A DNA stretch of 64,000 bases. Source: Pisaster brevispinus (Eukaryota > Echinodermata > Asteroidea > Forcipulatida > Asteriidae). The stretch spans positions 7,921,366-7,985,365 of the forward strand of contig JAMKCF010000016.1 in assembly GCA_023634235.1 (NCBI GenBank), in the 5' to 3' direction. The notes under the pieces were generated by a model. It searched no databases, was not told the origin of the DNA, and saw nothing but the letters and a program-made list of their open reading frames with translations. Shown piece after piece: positions 55,476 to 64,000 of the stretch (position 1 is its first letter; every line of letters begins with the position of its first letter). The position numbers and the translations under genes are program-made.

Positions 55476-57007
55476 CAGCCTCGCTACCATGGGCAGCGCG
55501 CCGTATCGATACCTCTCGTCGCTAAACCCCTGGTAGGGAAACATTGAAAATCAATGCTGATTAGCTAACCAAAATGTACTGCTTTGCGTGCACGCTTGTT
55601 AAAAACATTCGAGCGCTTGTAGGGCGCTTGTCTGGCGCTCAGTACGCGCGTGTAAAAATGCACGTATTTGGACACAATACATTTCAAATGAATCAGGTTT
55701 TTACATGGTCAACCTAAACTGCATACAGTTAGCCGTATCACAAGATCGAAAAAAAAATGAGAGGAGGCCAGTTGCTTCCAGCCTCGCTACCATGGGCAGC
55801 GCGCCATCGATACCTCTCGTCGCTAAACCCCTGGGAGGGAAACACTGAAAATCAATGCTGATTGGCTAACCAAAATGTACTGCTTTGCATGCACGCTTGT
55901 TTAAAACATTCGAACGCTTGTAGGGCACTTGTCGGACCCCCCGGGCGCTTAGGACGCGCGTGTAAAAATGCACGTATTTCGACGCAATACGTTTCAAATG
56001 AATCATGTTTTTACATGGTCATCCTAAACTGCGTACAGTTAGACGAATCACAAGATCGAAAAAGAATGAGAGGGGCCAGTTGCTCCCAACCTCGTTCCCA
56101 GTGGTGTACGATCTCGACGCGCCATTTTGTTTTCTTTCCCAGAATGCCTTGCTCGATTGTAACCCCTGGAAGTGTGACTTCAAAATATCCAAATATTTTG
56201 GATATATTAATTAGTCCTGTGGTTGATCCATTCTGTGTAAGAGACTACGCAGAGCGCGCTGTCAAAGGACGCATCAAGTCATGGAGCAACTGGCCCCTCT
56301 CATTCTTTTTCGATCTTGTGATTCGTCTAGAACTGTATGCAGTTAGGATGACCATGTAAAAACATGATTCATTTGAAACGTATTGCATCGAAATACGTGC
56401 ATTTTTACACGCGCGTAGTAAGCGCCCGGGGGGATCCAACAAGCGCCCTACAAGCGTTCGAATGTTTTTAAGAAGCGTGCACGCAAAGCAGTACATTTTG
56501 GTTGGCCAATCAGCATTGATTTTCAGTGTTTCCCTCCCAGGGGTTTAGCGACGAGAGGTATCGATACGGCGCGCTGCCCATGGTAGCGAGGCTGAGTTGC
56601 TCCATGACTTGATGCGTCCTTTGACAGCGCGTTCTGCGCAGTCTTTAACACAGAATGGATCAACCACAGAACTAATTAAAATATCCAATATATTTGGATA
56701 TTTTAAAGTCACACTTCCAGGGGTTACAATCGAGCAAGGCATTCTGGGAAAGAAAACAAAATGGCGCGTCGAGATCGTACACCACTGGGAACGAGGTTGA
56801 GTTGCTTCATGACTTGATGCGTCCTTTGACAGCGCGCTCTGCGAAGTCTCTATTACAGAATGGATCAAGCACGGGACTAATTAAAATATCCAATATATTT
56901 AGATATTTTCAAGTCACACTTCAAGGGGTTACAATCGAGCAAGGCATTCTGGGAAAGAAAACAACAAAATGGCGCGTCGAGATCGTACACCACTGGGAAC
57001 GAGGTTG
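55476..57007. repeat. Composite palindrome of two modules (A A B A' B' B')
   Basis: Module A (about 300 bp, starts CCTCGCTACCATGGGCAGCG) occurs at 55,476-55,777 and 55,781-56,087 and inverted at 56,291-56,593. Module B (about 200 bp, starts CCTCGTTCCCAGTGGTG) occurs at 56,088-56,290 and inverted at 56,594-56,798 and 56,799-57,007. Junctions carry GTTGCT/AGCAAC. No open frame is shared by the copies. Confidence 0.75.
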
Positions 57008-57009
57008 CT

Positions 57010-58160
57010 AAAGGGCATGTTTGGCCAACAGTCATAAGGAAAAGGCACTGTTTACAACAATCGGCAAAATTTATACTTTTGGGTGCCATCTTCTTTTCTA
57101 TGAAGTTATTTTCCTTTCGGAGGGTCTGTAATTTTATCAATAAGTAGTAATTTTCGTTTTTTTAAAGTTTTTTTTTTACAGCATGATCTCAGGGATTTGC
57201 AAACAAATGCACCATTAAAAACATACCTCATCAGAACCATTTAGAAAGGTGCAAGACAACGTTAAAAAAGGGCTTTACAGCAAAAACAGTCAATTTGTGA
57301 ATTAATGATTGAATAAAAATTAGGTCATGCAAGAAATGTCATCACTGTACATCAACGAAAACTACTTTAAACAACTTTTTAATTATTTATTTTGATTAAC
57401 GTTTACATATTAAAAGATAACGATTTAAATAACATTTTTAACATTGAAAGATAAGGTGCATCTTTTAAGAATTTTGATTTTTTCTTCAATTAACTAATAT
57501 TAAAAAGAGCTTGACCGACTTTTGGTGGCGCTATAGGTATAGCAACAGACTCATCAAGTAGGCCTATATCTGCCGTTCTCAAAATTTTACGCAAACAAGG
57601 GAAAAGTTACCCGAGACGGCTCTGCAAAATAGCGCTCACAAGTATCCTCTTGCATGTTGCGACCTATAAATTACGTAATCTTGCACTTGAAAATGACGAT
57701 GTTTCAAATATTACACGAACACATTTGTCAGTTTAAAACAGAATCCTCACAATTTTAAGTGTAACCATTACATTATGATCACGGACTATCAAACTACATA
57801 ATATAATGAAATATTGTATTTACAAACCCAAAACAAAGCTGGCCAATAATTGCGTTCAAAAATTTTTGAGGCCAGTCTTAAAGAGTGGGCGTGGTTTATA
57901 ATTGCATGACTTCATGGGTGTGACGCAAGAAACAATTTCCTTTGTGTTACTGATTATTGAAACAATTTTACTTTCATTTAATATTTTAAACGTCAACAAA
58001 TCTATTATTACTGGGCAATACACAGCGTCACATTTCAATAAAATTACGAAGAGCACGACGCAAGGTGAATTTCACTTTTACTACATTCACATAATATTGT
58101 TTCACATTTTCACTCAATATTGTTAAATACATTTCCAGAGAAAGAACGGTGTTGTTTTCA
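57010..58160. other. Intergenic, nothing recognised
   Basis: AT-rich sequence between the composite palindrome and the hairpin array, without coding signal. Confidence 0.5.
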
Positions 58161-58164
58161 TACA

Positions 58165-58990
58165 TACGAAGTGTGGACCTGAGAACAAAAGAGGTCCACA
58201 TAATGTAGACACTTGTAAACACTATGTGGACTCACACACGTCCACACAGTGCTATGTACAGTGTAGAGAAATAGAACGAAGGAATGTACACAAAGTGACT
58301 GCAGCGCAGAGCTATGGGTTAACGGGAGCGCCCTTGCGGGGGTATTTTCAACAATGGAACAATGGACCCCACAAGAGAATTATTTATTAAAGGGAATAAC
58401 AGAACAACTATGACAGGACCCCACATACCGGATCTGTAAGGGTGTGTTGTGGGTCCTGACAACAATGGAACAATGGACCCCACAAGGTAATTTCAATAGG
58501 AACAATTGGGCCCCACAAGGGAATTCTTTAGAAAAGGGAATAATAGAACAACAATAGCAGTACCCCACAAACCGGATCCGTACGGCTGCCTTCATATTCA
58601 CTACCTTATGGAGACCGAGAACAAAACAGAAAAGGGAAAACAAAGGGTCTCCATAGGGAAATTCTAAAGACTGGGTTGCTCCACGAGGAATTTTGTGTAC
58701 AAAGTCTATGGGAGGTTCTTAACTACAGGGACAAAGGAAAGAACAAAAGATGTCTCCACAGGGATGCAAAAAAAAGAATGTGTGTATGTGAGTTTGTTTT
58801 CACATTCAAACCGGGGACCTATAACAAAAGAGGACAATAGGGTCCCCGGTTGGGTAAAGGTCCCCAGTTAGAAATTGTGTACAAAACCAATGGGAGCTGT
58901 TGCCAAAAAGTTAGAGTCCAAACAAAAGAGGGACAATAGGAGGTCCCCGATTGGAGGTGTTTACACACTTGGGTGTGTGTGTGAAAAAAA
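58165..58990 (+). repeat. Array of hairpin repeats with variable stems
   Basis: A degenerate array in which short inverted repeats flank an A-rich AACAAAAGAGG-type spacer. Clear hairpins are at 58,172-58,200 (TGTGGACCT/AGGTCCACA), 58,225-58,246, 58,448-58,484, 58,607-58,655 (TATGGAGACC/GGTCTCCATA) and 58,809-58,851 (AACCGGGGACC/GGTCCCCGGTT). A direct duplication of about 145 bp links 58,365 and 58,509. No open frame. Confidence 0.75.
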
Positions 58991-59915
58991 CCCCACCACC
59001 ACCACCACCAACAACAAATAAACCAAAAACAAACAACGGAATGAGTGTTTGTATTAAATACAAAACACAAAAACTCCTGATTGTTAGAAAGCTACAGAGC
59101 GATAGCTTCAGATCTAACTCCAAGCAGTCATGTTTGCTATAATCCCGGCAAGAAATAATAATAATTGCCCAACAACGACAAAATCGTCCAACTGGAAACT
59201 GAGGAAGTCTCACGAAAGCCAACACAGCAGTGGTGTATTGTGAATGTCTACTAACTTAAAACACGCACAATAGAATTCGGTCAATATTGGGCACTTGTGT
59301 AATCGTCATTGATTAAAAACACTCAGTTTGGTTTCCTTGGTAACCACTACGCATACACGTTATTTCTTAAAGATATCTACATTTTGTTTACCGACACTGT
59401 TGAGTATCAAAAATGGATTTACAATGAAAATAATCTGATGCTTTTTTCTACCACTATTGTTTTACATTCAGCGAAGTCAAGAAAAAAAAGTTGCAAAGAT
59501 CAAAGCTAAGCTTTTCCGTTGGACAGTTAATTGATTTCGATTTTAACAATATTTTTGATTGCAAGTGTATATTGTTTGCGCAGTTCGTTGTGAGTGTAAG
59601 CAGAATATGAACAAAGAGTAATTTTGTGTGAGCATTCATAACACAAGAAATCGCAGAAACACATCCATTGGGTCAATTTTTACAGATTGCTGTAACGTTA
59701 CAATAACTTGTCTAAAGCAATGACAAATTGCGTTGAATTTGAAGAAAGTTCTCTTCTTATAAATACAGTCCAACATAACGCTTAACTTTTTAGATTGTAC
59801 ATACAATACATGTGACGATGTTTTGATCGCTGTGATGCTTTTGAACGTGTAGAATCTGTCGAGTAGAATCAAAGTCCAGAGTTGACGTAATGTTCTAGTA
59901 GTGACACTTGACAGT

Positions 59916-60917
59916 TCATGGGTTAGCCTTTATTTTCATGCTGCATTTTTTCAGGGAATATTCATAGCCCCTGAAGTATTTCCACAGAATTCCTTGTGCA
60001 TGTTCAACTTTGCTGCCGTCGTAGAATTTACCATTTAGATGGGCTTGAAAACAGGATTCAAACCACCACGCACCTTCTCGTTCAACTGCGCAGTTAGAAC
60101 GTTCGTTGTCATTGTCTCGATCCTTTGTTGTGAATGGATAGCCGTCATGATAAAGCATGGAATCCTCGACAGTGCTTTCCCTGTCATATGAACCAATACT
60201 TAGAGTATACTGGTCACCGGAAACAGCAAACTCACCGTAAGCCGCCCAAACCTTTACATCGTCCCAGTCTTCCATTTCAACAAGCAGTTGCCATTGCCCG
60301 TTGTCAGTAAGTGCGCGCAGGTTATTGTTTCCCAGCCAAAAGTCGCCCAAAAGATCGCCAAAGCCAGATTGATATTCGGCCCAGTTGCGGTAAAAGTCAA
60401 CAGAGCCATCCTGTCTTCTCTGGAACACGATCCAGCCTCCTCCGTCGGTCTCCATATCGCAGTATACTTTGATACCTGCACTCCAACCAATGGGGTAGAT
60501 GGTGTAGATGCCGTTTTCGTGATGGCCACCATCGTACCAGCTCTTGCAACTGCTGTACTTTTTCTCAGGAATTGAGAACGAAGGAGTATCCAAACTGAAA
60601 TCATAGTAAGAACTGCCTTGAAGCTCAACGAAGTCTGCGTTCATTGGTTCCCTGGTGGCATTACTAAGTTCACAGATACCAGAGTTCTTTCGATAGTTGA
60701 ATGATGCACACTGTGAATCCATAGAGCAGTCTCGCCCGCATACCACAGCAGAACTTACAGTCTTCCATTGAAAGACACGGCTGAGTAAAACTCGGTTTTT
60801 GGCTGAGAAAAATGTTTGGATTTGATGAGAACTTTTACAGTCAGAGTGACAGTCTTGTATTAGGTATGAATAAATCAAGACAAAGCTCACCATGAAACAA
60901 AATCTGAGATTATTCAT
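59916..60917 (-). CDS. Secreted protein with PAN-like domain and one fibrinogen-related domain
   Basis: A single-exon gene of 333 residues, paralogous to the two-domain gene at 44.4 kb and in the opposite orientation. ATG at 60,917 starts a signal peptide (FCFMVSFVLIYSYLI). A PAN/apple-like region (about 27-105, VVCGRDCSMDSQCASFNY) is followed directly by one fibrinogen-related domain (about 121-333). That domain has YCDMETDGGGWIVFQRRQDG, the DRDND calcium motif, NCAVEREGAWWFESCFQAHL and a C-terminal Cys. The Thr-rich linker of the paralog is absent. The N-terminal halves share motifs such as QWKTVSSAVVCGRDCS, so the whole architecture was duplicated, not just the domain. A lectin-like immune role is inference. 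Confidence 0.9.
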   Translation of the reverse strand: MNNLRFCFMVSFVLIYSYLIQDCHSDCKSSHQIQTFFSAKNRVLLSRVFQWKTVSSAVVCGRDCSMDSQCASFNYRKNSGICELSNATREPMNADFVELQGSSYYDFSLDTPSFSIPEKKYSSCKSWYDGGHHENGIYTIYPIGWSAGIKVYCDMETDGGGWIVFQRRQDGSVDFYRNWAEYQSGFGDLLGDFWLGNNNLRALTDNGQWQLLVEMEDWDDVKVWAAYGEFAVSGDQYTLSIGSYDRESTVEDSMLYHDGYPFTTKDRDNDNERSNCAVEREGAWWFESCFQAHLNGKFYDGSKVEHAQGILWKYFRGYEYSLKKCSMKIKANP

Positions 60918-63273
60918 CTTGGAAACAAACAGACTTAGTACTAACTAGGTTTATGCTCAAGTCGCACCCGTACGAAAGTTACCCTGTAATGACGCATGCA
61001 GTGACGTCCTTTAGTCGAAATGATGGTTTCCCTAGTTACAACTCATTTGTCGGAAACTCCTTTGTCTGACTCCGAATAGTCAAACCATTTGACGAAGGCT
61101 TTTTACAATACACTCTCTTATTGGTGACCATCAAGTAATAATTTAAGTTGCCTGGTAGCTGCCTTCCACAAAATGGGGCTAAGGTTGTCCAATAGTCAGT
61201 TAATTGCGTCCAATGTGCCGAGTGGAGCATGTAGTTCCTTTTCATGACATGCATTAATTTTTTTCAGAGAAGATTTTTTTGGAGATATTAACCTGATTAT
61301 GCGGGAGGATAAGTCGGCTGTAGATCGATACCATAAATATTGCGGGTATTTTTTGTTACCACAGTTTAATAGCTTCACATAGTCACACATACCAATCTTC
61401 AAAAAGGACCTTTAGTGTTAGTTCCATGGTTCGTACGACATGGTGTATGAATATGTTGGCTGGTGGGGGAAAACCTAGTTTTGATGGTAATATTTTTTTT
61501 AAAGGCTACACAGTTTTAACATCGCTTCCACGGTTTACATTTCCCCTTTTAAAGTTCTCCTTTTAATTTCTCACGATAGCTTTGATTCGAACAGCCTTCA
61601 AACGGACATGATTGACAATAATTAATTAAGGACCCTTAAGTCTTTTGCTGTGAAAAAAAAAGGTTGCTCGAGCTTTTTTTGGTGAGCACGTATATTACAA
61701 CAAATCATGAAATAATTATGTTTTAAACGCTTTTTTTCTTCTTCTTCAATTGAAAGATTGCAGAAATGTTGAATTCGTTTACAACATCTGTTGACACAGT
61801 TGATCGATGTCTATAAACACTCGGCCGTCAACGCAAACCAGTACGGTTTGTTTATCAACAATAGAAAGGTCTGTTTTGTAGAAATTTCGTTTAATAGCGC
61901 CCTCATTTGATCGAATCAACGTCCTTCAGCCCGTGCTAATTTATCGTATTAGGGCAACACACAGCGGGGACAAAAATCCCATTATGACACCAGTTTATAC
62001 TCCGCCGGTAATTTTGTTGGCAGCGTGTATTTTCCAGAGGGAACTAGACTATCTTCTGGGTTATAGACTCATATTTGGGGGGCTCAAACTGACTTTGAGT
62101 CCGGAATAGAGAATACGTTTCTGAACTGGTTTCCTGGTTAGTGTGATCCAAACGGTCTGCCTTTTATTAATATAGCGTTCATTTCAGCCGCAATTTTTAT
62201 TAATTTCTATACAATAAATGATACTTTTTGTTTGAAAAACAAAAACTACTTTAAAATATGGGATCAAAATGGCTTCATGTACTTGGTAGGTTTAGAAAGA
62301 GAACAATGGTATTTCTTCCACCATATATTGAGCCCAAATCATTATAACTGCTTTAAGAAAATCAAGCTAAGCAAAAACAGTTTACCTGCCAAAACGCCAT
62401 CAATATACCTTTCTTGCTGTTGGTACCCCACATATTTTTGCTTTTTAAATGTGTTTTTCTGCCTAATAGGTTTTAGAAGCTGTGTTTTATTTTTTTATTT
62501 GATCGAACCTTTAACAGTTACCCGTTGTTCACAAAACCCGAGAACCTACATTTTGTGACGTCATAAAAATTCAATGTCTAGTTGTATTGTTAAACTTAAG
62601 AATATATTGATAATTGGTCATTATTAAAAATTACTCCAAGGAATAATCAACATGGTGCCCAACGAATAGCTATTAAAGCAGCAAATGGATTGATAAAGAA
62701 ACAAGAACCAAGTGTTGAGTAAACAATATTTCTCCAATGTGCTCAAACTTTTTTGCCCAGAAGATTGGTGATGACATATAACAAATTAATAGGCAAACAT
62801 TTTCCACATGTTTTAATAAATATAATTTCCCAATGCCGTTGGATACTACAAGTCAAACCTGTTAGCGGTTGACAACTTCGACCTTCTTTCGGTAAAAGTT
62901 TGGTAAAATATTAATAAATAAATAAAAAGTTGATGCATTGTCTTGTATGTTATATAATAATTATTTCCTCTGTTTGAGCTGTTGTCCTACATTAGAAAAG
63001 TTGATGGAGAACCACATAATTAGTATTACACCACCCTACCATGTTCGTGACAATGTCATTAAGCTTGCAGAAAACCTGTGAAAGGTATCGTGGAACCAGC
63101 AACAATATTAACAAACAAACATCACATTTCTCCCAAGACGTTTCCCATAACGATTCATTCATAAAAGTACGACTCATGTCTGAAACTTTAGACGAGGCAC
63201 CCGAATTTAGCCCGATCATACTTTGTTTGCTGACCAATGAGTGGTCCAAAATGGTGTCACATGGGGAGAAGTT
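60918..63273. other. Intergenic between divergent features, nothing recognised
   Basis: The first 120 bp are the presumed promoter side of the minus-strand fibrinogen gene and contain GGACGTCACTGCATGCG. The part before 63,273 is the likely 3'UTR side of the transporter exon. A MITE fragment lies at 62.3 kb. Confidence 0.5.
62328..62402. repeat. MITE fragment, GGGCCCAATTTC family
   Basis: GAGCCCAAATCATTATAACTG followed by CAAGCTAAGCAAAAACAG and a GCCAAAACGCCATCAATAT end that mirrors the fragment at 49.1 kb. Confidence 0.45.
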
Positions 63274-63404
63274 TCATTCATCAGGTTGACCAATAAAACG
63301 TAGCCGAACCAAATCCACAAGAAAACAAACACATGCAGCAACCGAAGTGCCGCCAAACATGAAGAAAGTTGCCTGAAAATTTCCCGTTGCGTCATACAGC
63401 CAAC
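63274..63404 (-). CDS. Last coding exon of a probable SLC16-like monocarboxylate transporter (partial)
   Basis: After acceptor aattatttcag, the frame GWLYDATGNFQATFFMFGG, then TSVAACVCFLVDLVRLRF and a short hydrophilic tail, runs to TGA at 63,274. Gly-Trp/Gly-Leu-Tyr-Asp-x-Thr-Gly before a final hydrophobic helix is the usual end of monocarboxylate-transporter-like major facilitator proteins (last loop and TM12). About 43 residues are visible; the rest would lie right of the window. Another 12-TM facilitator is possible, but a transporter C-terminus is the best reading. Confidence 0.6.
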
Positions 63405-64000
63405 CTGAAATAATTTAGGAAAGAAAGAATGTATTAAATTCAAATATTTTGATTCATAACGACAATTATTACAATCACTCAAATCAGTTGTTTTTTTAAA
63501 TCAATGCCCGTTTTTATATATTTACTACAAACTGACTTCGTTGTTTCTATTGCAACTGTTTTTTAATGAAAAAAGTAAAATAAATAAAAATAAAATAAGA
63601 AAATTGAATTAAACATTGTGAAAATCCCGGGGAAAATCAAGTGTTTCTTTTGAACCGCGGTCCCAAGTATAATTATGTTGACGGCTGGAATGTTATTATT
63701 TTTTTTAAAAGTATTACTGGAAAGCTCCATTAAAAGATTTCAAAAATTCGGAAAGTATACAGCCTTTTCACTGAGTGGGTGTGTTTACATGGAAATACTT
63801 GGCTCATTAAACTTAAAGGGTGAGCAGTAGTTAATCCTGGGGCAGTCAGCAGCCCTACTGGTTTCTGCATTTATAAAATTAAGTCCACTATTTAGAAAAC
63901 GAATTACTTGGAGGTAACATGTGTTAGTTGCCAGACAAAAGGGATGTTTTATTTTAGCCTCTTTCTTTGATGGAGCTTTCCCGTAATGATAATCCGCAGA
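63405..64000. other. Presumed intron of the transporter gene
   Basis: Sequence upstream of the last transporter exon on the minus strand. No further exon with a matching phase was recognised before the right edge. Confidence 0.4.

Noticed and set aside
55862..57011. Open frames of 100-165 codons around 56-57 kb
   Set aside because: They lie within the A/B palindrome modules and are not kept open between module copies.
58165..58990. CRISPR-like array
   Set aside because: Units are unequal in length and sequence, there are no constant repeats with unique spacers, and the DNA is clearly eukaryotic.

Overview
The window looks like nuclear DNA of a deuterostome invertebrate, most likely an echinoderm and possibly a sea star. 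The gene on the left is split into many short exons with consensus GT-AG junctions. Its introns carry tRNA-derived SINEs, MITEs and minisatellites. The right half holds intronless PAN plus fibrinogen-domain secreted genes of a type common in marine invertebrates. The taxon is an inference from gene content and repeat style, not a database match.

Left (1 to about 31,000, minus strand): the 5' half of one large gene, an ortholog of MEGF8. I placed 21 exons between 29,073 and 187. Every junction keeps one continuous reading frame of about 1,215 codons. The order is signal peptide, CUB, two EGF-like domains, a Kelch propeller, a PSI/cysteine-rich block, a conserved MEGF8 linker, three more PSI-like modules, a calcium-binding-type EGF and a further EGF entering a laminin-type EGF. 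The gene continues past the left edge. A non-coding first exon with a strong donor probably ends at 30,835.

MEGF8 introns: three copies of one tRNA-like SINE (one inserted inside another repeat), other SINEs, the 3' end of a non-LTR retrotransposon, a probable solo LTR, several foldback/MITE elements, and minisatellites with periods of 7, about 20, 21 and 48 bp. The 48-bp array repeats the splice acceptor of a PSI exon. The 21-bp array is open in frame with another PSI exon.

Middle (31,000 to 44,000): no gene recognised. It holds a hammerhead-ribozyme-like motif of Penelope type at 31,740-31,784, an approximately 840-bp foldback at 36,975-37,815, a pair of oppositely oriented SINE copies near 38.4-39.0 kb, and several tandem arrays.

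Right (44,000 to 64,000): a single-exon secreted protein with two nearly identical fibrinogen-related domains (44,440-46,251, plus), a decayed fibrinogen-domain fragment at about 50.8 kb, a 5'-truncated LINE with an 837-codon endonuclease/reverse transcriptase ORF (51,511-54,024, minus), a composite palindrome of two repeat modules (55.5-57.0 kb), an array of hairpin repeats whose stems change sequence but stay complementary (58.1-59.0 kb), a second PAN plus fibrinogen-domain gene (59,916-60,917, minus), and the last coding exon of what looks like a monocarboxylate-transporter (SLC16-like) gene entering from the right edge. The two fibrinogen-domain genes share their architecture and form a small diverging family that could encode secreted pattern-recognition lectins. 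MEGF8 is expected to work separately, at the membrane in developmental signalling.
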